Positions 17,620 to 25,056 of a DNA stretch of 49,391 nt are shown in pieces. The stretch comes from an uncultured Lachnospiraceae bacterium (GTDB taxonomy: Bacteria > Bacillota > Clostridia > Lachnospirales > Lachnospiraceae). The stretch covers positions 1 to 49,391 of the forward strand of contig CAJTVQ010000032.1 of the NCBI GenBank assembly GCA_910579935.1. Direction: 5' to 3'. A model generated the notes under the pieces. That model did no database searches. It was not told the origin of the DNA and saw only the letters and a program-made list of their open reading frames with translations. The first letter of the stretch is position 1, and each line of letters begins with the position of its first letter. The position numbers were made by a program, and so were the translations under genes.

Positions 17620-18401
17620 TACATCATTCCCTCTACAAATGATACTATAACTTTTCTCATTTCCCTGTATATGAAATCTGCTGCTCCTGGCAGCATCCTT
17701 GTCGTCAGGAACATGACACTTAACCCCACCAGCACCTTGATCTGGATACCGACCGCAAACATATTCAGCTGCGGCGACACCTTGGCCAAAATACCAAGTA
17801 CTGCATTCAGCATGATCATTACTGCAAATATCGGAAGACAGATACGGAAACCAATAATGATATACTCACTCATAAAGCGAATCATTGTTGTCAGGATATT
17901 CTCAATCCGGAATACCGCACCGTTGACCGGAATCAACCGGAACGTATCCGCCAGCGCCTTTATCAGATATTCATACAGGCCGCTGAGAATCAACAGCAAA
18001 GTAACCATATACTGATACAGAATACCGGAAATACTCGCCGACTCCCTCGTTGTAGGATCCATAAGGGACACCATCGAAAGTCCGATTTCCATATCCATAA
18101 TACGCCCCGCAAATAAAACAATCGTATTACACAGATTTACGCCAAACCCAATGAGAAAGCCGGTCACTGCCTCTTTTACAACAATAATCGTATAGCCAAG
18201 CAATGTATTATATACTATCGTTTCATGCGGTGTCACCACACGGAAAAGAAACAGTGACAGAAACAAACCTAATCCTACTCTCGTCCGTCTCGGCGTGTTA
18301 TTCATGCTGAAAAACGGAACTATATAAATAAAAGAGGTAATTCTTACGAATATCAGCAGAAAATATTCCAAATCCGCGTAAGTAAAACTATAATCAATCA
18401 T
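17619..18401 (-). CDS. fliR: Flagellar type III export protein FliR
   Basis: Membrane component of the export gate core with FliP and FliQ. The 260-residue protein is strongly hydrophobic with about six membrane segments, and has the family blocks FVRITSFIYIVPFFS, GFLIGFGVNLCN and DLMDP-like SLMDPTTRESAS. The length is typical. It is 4 bases from fliQ and touches flhB. Confidence 0.96.
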   Translation of the reverse strand: MIDYSFTYADLEYFLLIFVRITSFIYIVPFFSMNNTPRRTRVGLGLFLSLFLFRVVTPHETIVYNTLLGYTIIVVKEAVTGFLIGFGVNLCNTIVLFAGRIMDMEIGLSMVSLMDPTTRESASISGILYQYMVTLLLILSGLYEYLIKALADTFRLIPVNGAVFRIENILTTMIRFMSEYIIIGFRICLPIFAVMIMLNAVLGILAKVSPQLNMFAVGIQIKVLVGLSVMFLTTRMLPGAADFIYREMRKVIVSFVEGMM

Positions 18402-18405
18402 GGCA

Positions 18406-18675
18406 CTACCTTATATATAAGCTGAAATCAGACCAAAGCCTTGTCATAAAATCAGTCATTCCATTTGCCATCCAATGCCCTAAAACCATAAGTGTCAGGA
18501 AAATGCAAACCACTTTCGGAACAAATGTAAGCGTCTGTTCCTGAATCGACGTTACCGTTTGGAAAATACTGATGATAAGCCCCACAGCCAGCGATACGAG
18601 CAGCAGAGGTGCGGCCGTCTTGATAATCAAAAACAATGCTTCACCCGTGATCGCGGTTACATCATCAATTGTCAT
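18406..18675 (-). CDS. fliQ: Flagellar type III export protein FliQ
   Basis: An 89-residue, two-helix membrane component of the export gate. The conserved SIFQTVTSIQEQTLTFVPK segment joins the two hydrophobic helices. GGAGG sits 6 bases before the ATG. It lies between fliP and fliR in the invariant fliPQR order. Confidence 0.97.
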   Translation of the reverse strand: MTIDDVTAITGEALFLIIKTAAPLLLVSLAVGLIISIFQTVTSIQEQTLTFVPKVVCIFLTLMVLGHWMANGMTDFMTRLWSDFSLYIR

Positions 18676-18698
18676 ACCATACCTCCGTTCTCAACCAG

Positions 18699-19574
18699 CT
18701 AATAAAATGTCTTCACCAAACTTCCTATTACCAGATTCCAGCCATCCGCCAACACGAACAGCAGAATCTTAAACGGCATGGAAATCGTTGTAGGCGGCAG
18801 CATCATCATACCCATACTCATAAGAGTGGACGCTACGACCATGTCAATTACAATAAACGGGATATATATCAAAAATCCTATAATAAAGGCTGTCCGGAGC
18901 TCGCTGATAATAAAAGCCGGTATCAGAACAGTATTCGGAATACTGTCTAAACTGTTTCCTTCGCCCCATTCCGTCCCGCTTATTTCCATAAATAAACGCA
19001 CATCCTTTGTCTGTGTCTGTGAATACATAAACTGACGAAACGGCTGCATACCAATCTCGAAAGCCTCTGCCTGTTCCAGCTCACCGGCCTCAAAAGGAAT
19101 AATCGCATCCTGATAAACTGAAGCAAGCGTAGGCTGCATAATAAAAAAAGTTAAAAACAAAGCTAACCCAATCAGTACCTGATTCGGAGGTGCTGTCTGG
19201 GTATTCAAAGCCGCCCTCGTAAAATGCAGAACGATCAGAATTCTGGTAAACGAGGTAAGCATTATGATTAAGGTCGGCGCTAATGCAATCAAAGTCAGCG
19301 TCAACAGGATTCTGAGAGAACCGTTTATCTGTCCGTTCCCATTATTGTAGGTAACCGTCACCGTATTGGCTATATTCAATTCACTCAAATCTTCCGGCGA
19401 TTCTGCCGTGCCGGGCTGTTCTAGTACTGTTCTTTCATCCGTGGTTCCCGTCAGATTGGAATCCCTGCCTGACGCATGTACCGAAACCGGACGACATGTA
19501 CAGAACAATATGCCTACCATAAACAGCAGGCATATTATTTTCATTCCTCTTTTTGCGGAAAAATCTCTTTTCAT
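18699..19574 (-). CDS. fliP: Flagellar type III export protein FliP
   Basis: Core export-gate subunit. The 291-residue precursor starts with a cleavable-type signal sequence (about residues 11-35, ending VHASG), then a short Ser/Thr/Glu-rich segment. Membrane helices with the conserved TSFTRILIVLHFTRAALNTQ, PPNQVLIGLALFLT and FIVIDMVVASTLMSMGMMML blocks follow. A second in-frame ATG at 19544 would shorten the signal region by 10 residues. It lies 9 bases after fliO. Confidence 0.96.
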   Translation of the reverse strand: MKRDFSAKRGMKIICLLFMVGILFCTCRPVSVHASGRDSNLTGTTDERTVLEQPGTAESPEDLSELNIANTVTVTYNNGNGQINGSLRILLTLTLIALAPTLIIMLTSFTRILIVLHFTRAALNTQTAPPNQVLIGLALFLTFFIMQPTLASVYQDAIIPFEAGELEQAEAFEIGMQPFRQFMYSQTQTKDVRLFMEISGTEWGEGNSLDSIPNTVLIPAFIISELRTAFIIGFLIYIPFIVIDMVVASTLMSMGMMMLPPTTISMPFKILLFVLADGWNLVIGSLVKTFY

Positions 19575-19583
19575 TTATCTCGC

Positions 19584-19961
19584 CTATTCTTCATTCTTTC
19601 GGTTGTCGTCTTTCCGTCTTGCCATTTCAAGCATTTTTTTAAAATCAGGCACAGCACCGCCCTGTCTTTCCTGTACATGAATCTGCCCGACAGGTATCTC
19701 CGCAAGCATTGTAACCGTATCCTTGCATACTGCTACCGCTAAATACTTCTCTCCGGCTTTTATGATCTGAATATATTTATTCGCAGCCAGCCGGTATGTT
19801 TCAATTACCTCGATATTTGCACCATGAACACTCTGCCCGTTTTGCACATTGGCAATCAGTTTCGTGGCAGCCCATGTAATCGCCAAAACAAACACAAAGA
19901 TAACAAGCACCGTACAAAACTGCAAAAACGAATCCATGCCCTCCGAAACAGTAAGCAACAT
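19584..19961 (-). CDS. fliO: Flagellar biosynthesis protein FliO
   Basis: Small single-pass membrane protein that helps FliP complex formation. The 125 residues show one helix (about 12-34), then the FliO domain with IEVIETYRLAANKYIQIIKA and EKYLAVAVCKDTVTMLAEI, ending in a basic tail. FliO is poorly conserved; the call relies on this domain and on position just before fliP. The start at 19961 abuts the cheY stop (TAAATG); an ATG at 19937 is an alternative. Confidence 0.88.
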   Translation of the reverse strand: MLLTVSEGMDSFLQFCTVLVIFVFVLAITWAATKLIANVQNGQSVHGANIEVIETYRLAANKYIQIIKAGEKYLAVAVCKDTVTMLAEIPVGQIHVQERQGGAVPDFKKMLEMARRKDDNRKNEE

Positions 19962-20324
19962 TTAGCCGACTACTTTCTTAACTGCTTCCAATACACGGTC
20001 AGCCTGGAAAGGCTTAACAATAAAATCCTTCGCCCCTGCCTGAATGGACTCGATAACCATGGCCTGCTGTCCCATAGCAGAGCACATGATAACAAGAGCT
20101 CCCGGATTAGACTCCTTAATCTTTTTAAGTGCCTGAATACCATCCATTTCCGGCATTGTTATATCCATAAGAACCAAATCAGGATTTAACTCATTGTATT
20201 TTTCTACCGCTTTAGCACCGTTTTCAGCTTCTCCCGCAACATTGTACCCATTTTTTGTAAGGATATCCTTGATCATCATACGCATAAAAGCCGCATCGTC
20301 ACAAATTAAAATATTCTTAGCCAT
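19962..20324 (-). CDS. cheY: Chemotaxis response regulator CheY
   Basis: Phosphorylated by CheA, it binds the motor switch and changes rotation bias. The 120-residue single receiver domain has the acid pocket Asp9/Asp10, phospho-acceptor Asp54 (LVLMDITMPEMDG), the conserved switch serine in MCSAMGQ and the lysine in FIVKPF. It sits directly behind fliY, whose product is a CheY-P phosphatase, as in Bacillus. Confidence 0.97.
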   Translation of the reverse strand: MAKNILICDDAAFMRMMIKDILTKNGYNVAGEAENGAKAVEKYNELNPDLVLMDITMPEMDGIQALKKIKESNPGALVIMCSAMGQQAMVIESIQAGAKDFIVKPFQADRVLEAVKKVVG

Positions 20325-20366
20325 GTCTCTTTCTCCTATTCCCTTTCTTAATTATGAATCATGTAA

Positions 20367-21602
20367 TTATTTAATAATTTCAGTTACACGAATACCAAAA
20401 CTTTCCTCAATTACCACGACTTCGCCCTTCGCTACAAATTTACCATTTACTAATACATCTATCGGTTCACCGGCAATTTTATCCAGTTCTATAATTGTAC
20501 CGGGTGCAAAGTCTAAAATTTCAGAAATTGATTTGCTGGTCCGCCCAAGCTCAACTGTAACCTCCAACGGCACATCCATGATCAATCCAATATTCTCGTT
20601 GCTCGGAATCGCACTGTAATCCGTTGAGAAATTTTGAAACTGTGCAGGCTGGATATTCATATTCATCTGGGGCATTGTCATTTGTGGCATAGCCATCTGC
20701 ATCTGGGGCATCTGCATCTGAGGCATTCCCATATTCATTTGGGGCATTCCCATTTGCGGCATAGCCATTTGCTGCTGCATTCCCATATTCATCTGCGACA
20801 TATCTGCCTGAGGCGGCATATTCTGTGGCGCCGCAGGCTGTGCGGCCGGCGCCGGCGATGCGGCAGGCTGCGGTTCCGGTTCTTCCAGTTCTTCCTGATT
20901 ATTCTTTACCGTATCGTATATGCTCTTTGCAAAATCAATCGGATACAGCTGCATGATCGTGCTGTCCACTACATCGCCGATCTGCATCCGGAAAGCAATC
21001 TTTGCAAAAGTCCCGTTCAGGAAAGAAGCAATATCCCCGCCGCTCTTAAAAGCATTCAGGTCTACCAGACTTGCTTCCGGGGGACTGATATCGATCATCA
21101 TGCCCAGCATGGTAGAAAGCGATGTCGCCGCCGAACCCATCATCTGATTCATTGCTTCGGAAATTGCACTTAAATGCAACTCACCCAGCTCACCTTCCGT
21201 ATTGGTGCCATCACCGCCCATCATCAGATCGGTGATCACCTTTACATCATGCTCCTTCAACACCAAAATATTAGATCCGTCCAAACCCGCGGTATACTTT
21301 ATCTGGATGAACACGCAGGGCCTTTCGTATCCTTCCACAACTCCTGCCCAGTCAGACAGGGAAACCTTCGGGGTCGTAATATCCACTTTTCTGTTTACGA
21401 GGGAATACAATGTGGTCGCCGAAGAACCCATACTTATATTGGCTATTTCTCCGATTGCATCTCTCTCTTCTTCTGTCAAAAGACTATCGTCAATAACGGA
21501 ACCGCTCTCATCGGCCGCATCATCTGCATCCCCTTCTGCCTCTGAAAGATCTATTCCATTTAATAACGCATTTATTTCGTCCTGAGATAACATTCCATCC
21601 AT
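20367..21602 (-). CDS. fliY: Flagellar motor switch phosphatase FliY
   Basis: Motor switch protein that joins a CheC-like CheY-P phosphatase to a FliN ring domain. The 411-residue protein begins with a FliM-like CheY-binding peptide (LSQDEINALLNGID). Two CheC-type active-site helices follow (EIANISMGSSATT near 52 and EAMNQMMGSAATS near 149). A Pro/Ala/Glu-rich link (240-261) and a Met/Gln/Pro repeat (262-317, 21 Met in 56 residues) precede the FliN/SpoA domain (about 338-411, VPLEVTVELGRTSKSI). In the second helix the consensus Asn is present (MNQ). The Met-rich repeat is unusual. It starts one base after the fliM stop. Confidence 0.96.
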   Translation of the reverse strand: MDGMLSQDEINALLNGIDLSEAEGDADDAADESGSVIDDSLLTEEERDAIGEIANISMGSSATTLYSLVNRKVDITTPKVSLSDWAGVVEGYERPCVFIQIKYTAGLDGSNILVLKEHDVKVITDLMMGGDGTNTEGELGELHLSAISEAMNQMMGSAATSLSTMLGMMIDISPPEASLVDLNAFKSGGDIASFLNGTFAKIAFRMQIGDVVDSTIMQLYPIDFAKSIYDTVKNNQEELEEPEPQPAASPAPAAQPAAPQNMPPQADMSQMNMGMQQQMAMPQMGMPQMNMGMPQMQMPQMQMAMPQMTMPQMNMNIQPAQFQNFSTDYSAIPSNENIGLIMDVPLEVTVELGRTSKSISEILDFAPGTIIELDKIAGEPIDVLVNGKFVAKGEVVVIEESFGIRVTEIIK

Positions 21603-21603
21603 G

Positions 21604-22584
21604 TTAGTCCCCCTCTCTGATTACCGAGGTGACCCTTACAGCATATTTGTCTTTGCTGGAACCCGGTAACGCGGTAAATTTCTTTATATTTCCGACATAA
21701 ACATTAAGTTCATTGTCAACATCTTTATCCAGCCGTATAATATCACCCGGCTGTAAACAAACAAAATCATTAACCGAAATACTGCTCATTCCCAAAACTG
21801 CTTTTACAGGAACACTCACTCTCCGAATCATCGCTTCAATGTAGTCTTCATAATTCTCATCGTCGCTCTCTTTCATTGTTGAGTACCAATATTTCGTATT
21901 CAGGTTATCCATGACATTCTCCAGTGTAAAATACGGGAGACAAATATTCATGAACCCTTCCACATCGCCGATCTTAATATTCATTGTTACGATCGCGACC
22001 ATATCGCTGGGAGCTATTACCTGAGCAAACTGGGGATTCGTCTCTATTCTTTCCAGCATAGGCGATATATCCACTACATTCTTCCATGGTTCCCGCATCA
22101 ACTGCATACAGACTATAATTATTTTTTCCAATATCGTCATTTCTATTTCGGAAAAATCCCTGCTCTTCTCTAAGGGAAGCCCCTGACCGCCTAACATTCT
22201 ATCAATCATTGCAAATCCCAAATTAGGCGAAAGGTCTATGATAATATTTCCAGGCAACGGATTAAAATTTACAAGTCCCAATATGACCGGATTGGACAGT
22301 GCATTTGAGAATTCTTCAAATGTTACTGTTTCGGAGCTCGCTACACTGACCTGTATATTCTTGCGTAAATAAACCGGAAGGTTTGTGGATACAAGCCGTC
22401 CATAATGTTCATAAATAATTTCCAGTGTACGCAGATGCTCTTTTGAGAACTTAACCGGACGTTTAAAATCATAATTCTTGACCTGTTTATCGTTGTTCTC
22501 CTGCATGTCATCTACATCTAACTCGCCTGTGCTCAGCGCCGCAAGCAGGTTATCTATTTCGCTTTGTGACAGTACCTCACCCAC
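21604..22584 (-). CDS. fliM: Flagellar motor switch protein FliM
   Basis: C-ring protein that binds CheY-P and sits between FliG and FliY. The 326 residues have the N-terminal CheY-binding LSQSEIDNLLAAL, the CheC-like middle domain lacking phosphatase residues (PGNIIIDLSPNLGFAMIDRM), and a C-terminal SpoA domain (SISVNDFVCLQPGDIIRLDK). The start codon is GTG at 22584 with AGGAGG 8 bases upstream. It follows fliL by 33 bases. Confidence 0.97.
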   Translation of the reverse strand: MGEVLSQSEIDNLLAALSTGELDVDDMQENNDKQVKNYDFKRPVKFSKEHLRTLEIIYEHYGRLVSTNLPVYLRKNIQVSVASSETVTFEEFSNALSNPVILGLVNFNPLPGNIIIDLSPNLGFAMIDRMLGGQGLPLEKSRDFSEIEMTILEKIIIVCMQLMREPWKNVVDISPMLERIETNPQFAQVIAPSDMVAIVTMNIKIGDVEGFMNICLPYFTLENVMDNLNTKYWYSTMKESDDENYEDYIEAMIRRVSVPVKAVLGMSSISVNDFVCLQPGDIIRLDKDVDNELNVYVGNIKKFTALPGSSKDKYAVRVTSVIREGD

Positions 22585-22617
22585 TTAAGTCACCTCCTGC
22601 CTGTTCTTTTTAGCAGA

Positions 22618-23139
22618 TTATGAGAACTTAATGTCACTAATCGAAACATTATAGATGAAATCCGAATCAAACATGCGCTGAACGCTCTCTAAGATTTTGG
22701 TTCTCACTTCTTCCTTGGCAGAAACTGCCCTCAGCTCATCTATGCTGTAACTTCCTATAATGGTATTAATCTCACTGGAAATCAATGTCTCATATTTTGC
22801 CATCGACTCTGCACTGCCAAAGTCCTTATAGCCATCCGCCTTCGTATCCATGGAAAGCACAATATTAACAAGGCAATAATGAGCTCCCTCCCCTTCATCC
22901 GAACGAAGTGCAACGGTCAGTTCGGGAATATTATATGTTTCCGTTTGTGAAAGAGGAACTTCCCTTACCCCGCCTTCTCCCGTACCGCCAATTTCCAGAT
23001 TCAATACGGAAGCAATGTCTGTTACCAGTTCCGTTGTCTTCTTTGACGCACTCACCGTGCTGAACATCATAATCGATGTCAGTACAATATTAACAATGAG
23101 CAAAGCCAGTATCAATATAGACAATAAATTTTTCTTCAT
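22618..23139 (-). CDS. fliL: Flagellar basal body-associated protein FliL
   Basis: Single-pass membrane protein that surrounds or stabilises stator units. The 173 residues have one N-terminal helix (about 5-25), a low-complexity linker, and the periplasm-side FliL domain (YNIPELTVALRSDEGEGAHY, VRTKILESVQRMF, FIYNVSISDIKF). It is moderately conserved; position right after motB and before fliM supports it. Confidence 0.92.
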   Translation of the reverse strand: MKKNLLSILILALLIVNIVLTSIMMFSTVSASKKTTELVTDIASVLNLEIGGTGEGGVREVPLSQTETYNIPELTVALRSDEGEGAHYCLVNIVLSMDTKADGYKDFGSAESMAKYETLISSEINTIIGSYSIDELRAVSAKEEVRTKILESVQRMFDSDFIYNVSISDIKFS

Positions 23140-23160
23140 GTAAAACTTCCTCCCGCTCTC

Positions 23161-23973
23161 TTAATAGGAACTCAGCGAATTATAGATGCGTATTTCTACC
23201 CTTCTGTTCAGTGACCTGCCCTCCGGCGTTGAATTATCCGCTATCGGTACATATTCTCCCCTTCCGGAATGTTTGACCATTGCAGGGTCCAGATTGGTAT
23301 GTTCCATCAAATAATTAAATACGGAAAGGGATCTTCCGCCGCTAAGTTCATCGTTGTTGGAGTACTTTGCTCCCGACATCGGCACATTGTCCGTATGTCC
23401 TTCTATCTCAATCGTGCTCTCCGCATATCGCTCCAGCATAACACCTATCTGGTCGAGCACCGGTAAAGACTGTTCCTTCAATACCGTACTTCCCGAATCA
23501 AAAAGCAGGGAACCCTGTAATGTAAGCTGTACATACTGGGAAGTAAATTCAATATCTACAATACCTTCCAGATTCTGTTCCTGCACTGCTTCATCTATCT
23601 TCTCGGCAAGTTCTTCCGATTCTTCCAGCTTCGCCTGTTCTATCTTTTCCACTACTTCTTCCAGCTTCAGGTCTTCCGGCACTTCTTCGTTATCCGCCGC
23701 CTTTCCCGTGCTGTTGATATATTCATCCAGTTCATTCAGCTGGCTCATTCCGGCGCTTACCAAAATGCCGTCCCCTATGGCCTGCGCTCCTCCCTGAAAA
23801 ATACTGAAGCTTTGGGAAAAAGAAGCTGCAATCTGTTCAAATTTCTGTGCATCTATCGTTGACATGGAAAACAGTAGTACGAAGAAACACAATAACAGAT
23901 TCATTAAGTCGGCAAACGTATTCATCCACGCCGCCGCGGGCTTCGGTTCATCTTCCTTTTTCTTCCTAGCCAT
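23161..23973 (-). CDS. motB: Stator protein MotB
   Basis: Forms the ion channel with MotA and anchors it to peptidoglycan. The product has an N-terminal basic tail and one membrane helix with the essential aspartate (Asp22 in NTFADLMNLLLCFF). A long acidic, coiled linker (about 75-140) precedes the OmpA-like domain (IEIEGHTDNVPMSGAKYSNN, ELSGGRSLSVFNYLM, GRGEYVPIADNSTPEGRSLN). I placed the start at ATG 23973, with GGAGG 8 bases upstream, rather than 23994; it overlaps the motA end by 8 bases. Whether protons or sodium drive it cannot be told. Confidence 0.96.
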   Translation of the reverse strand: MARKKKEDEPKPAAAWMNTFADLMNLLLCFFVLLFSMSTIDAQKFEQIAASFSQSFSIFQGGAQAIGDGILVSAGMSQLNELDEYINSTGKAADNEEVPEDLKLEEVVEKIEQAKLEESEELAEKIDEAVQEQNLEGIVDIEFTSQYVQLTLQGSLLFDSGSTVLKEQSLPVLDQIGVMLERYAESTIEIEGHTDNVPMSGAKYSNNDELSGGRSLSVFNYLMEHTNLDPAMVKHSGRGEYVPIADNSTPEGRSLNRRVEIRIYNSLSSY

Positions 23974-24763
23974 CCGCTTCACCTCCGCCTTCACCCTGCG
24001 TTACTCTATCCTGCGGTGCCAAGAACGATTTAAGCTTTTCCTCGATGACACGAGGGTTCTCGCCCGCCTGAATGGAAAGAAGTCCTTCTATCATAATCTC
24101 TTTCAGCATGACTTCCTGACCGTTATTTTCTTTTAATTTACTTGAAACCGGAGCACATAACCAGTTTGCAAGCAGTGAACCATACAATGTAGTAATAAGT
24201 GCGACCGCCATATTCGGTCCCAGCGCTGACGGATCGTCCATGGCCTGGAGCATGTTAACCAAACCAATCAGCGTACCGATCATACCCCATGCAGGTCCCA
24301 TCGCTCCGAGTCCGTCCCAGAAACCGATCTTCGCCTTATGCCTGCTTTCCACGCTTACCAGTTCGGTCTCCATAATGGCGCGAACCAATTCCGGATCCGT
24401 TCCGTCTACGATAAGCAGTATTCCTTTCTTAAGGAAATCATCATTCAAATCCGCTGCTGCCTCTTCCAGGGAAAGCAAACCTTCCTTACGGGCAACATTT
24501 GACAATTCAATAATTTTCTGTATCATTTCCGGTGTATTAATCGTCGGCACCTTGAAGATCAGCTTAATACTCTTCAATCCCGCGAAGAAATCCGACATCT
24601 GATAAGAAGCCAGCATACAGGAGAAAGAACCGCCGATCGTGATAAGTATGGACGGAACATCCACAAAGTTCCCCATAGCCGCAATGCTGCCACCACTATT
24701 GATAATACCAAATACGATTAACACTCCACACAAAACAAGACCTACAACCGATGCTAAATCCAC
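23966..24763 (-). CDS. motA: Stator protein MotA
   Basis: Ion-channel and torque-generating stator subunit. The 265-residue protein has four membrane segments, the charged cytosolic loop between helices 2 and 3 that meets FliG, and the conserved GPAWGMIGTLIGLVNMLQ and ALITTLYGSLLANWL blocks of helices 3-4. The start codon is GTG (24763) with GAGG just upstream. Its end overlaps motB, giving coupled stator synthesis. Confidence 0.97.
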   Translation of the reverse strand: MDLASVVGLVLCGVLIVFGIINSGGSIAAMGNFVDVPSILITIGGSFSCMLASYQMSDFFAGLKSIKLIFKVPTINTPEMIQKIIELSNVARKEGLLSLEEAAADLNDDFLKKGILLIVDGTDPELVRAIMETELVSVESRHKAKIGFWDGLGAMGPAWGMIGTLIGLVNMLQAMDDPSALGPNMAVALITTLYGSLLANWLCAPVSSKLKENNGQEVMLKEIMIEGLLSIQAGENPRVIEEKLKSFLAPQDRVTQGEGGGEADG

Positions 24764-24786
24764 GAATCCTCACCCACATTTCCGCG

Positions 24787-24972
24787 TCAATCCGCAAAAA
24801 TATCCTTTCTATACGATTTTACTAGATTTTTCACTTCTTGTCTACTTTCTTTTACAATTATTTTGCGGCCCGTGGTAAATGAAATAACAGTATCCGGTGT
24901 TTCCTCCACCAATTCCATCAAATCAGGATTAATTAATACCTTCACTCCGTTTATTTTCGTTACCTCAATCAT
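24787..24972 (-). CDS. flbD: FlbD family flagellar protein (SwrD-like)
   Basis: A 61-residue protein of the FlbD family, small cytosolic proteins of flagellar operons; the Bacillus member SwrD boosts motor power for swarming. The family pattern is clear: MIEVTKINGVKVLINPDLME, then VEETPDTVISFTTGRKIIVK. I start it at ATG 24972, preceded by an AGGGAG site, and not at the longer 25017 frame. It lies just upstream of motA, which fits a stator-related role. Confidence 0.92.
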   Translation of the reverse strand: MIEVTKINGVKVLINPDLMELVEETPDTVISFTTGRKIIVKESRQEVKNLVKSYRKDIFAD

Positions 24973-25003
24973 TTGTCCACTCTCCCTCACTGACAGACCG
25001 TCC

Positions 25004-25029
25004 GGGGAACAGAACATTCCCTGTTCCCC
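25004..25029 (-). other. Intra-operon hairpin between flgE and flbD
   Basis: A perfect 9-bp inverted repeat, GGGGAACAG / CTGTTCCCC, with an 8-base loop lies in the 84-base gap between flgE and flbD. No T-run follows on the minus strand, so it is not a classic terminator. It may protect the 3' end of the hook mRNA or act as a processing point. Confidence 0.7.
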
Positions 25030-25056
25030 ATTCAGTATGTCACTCCCATTATATTA

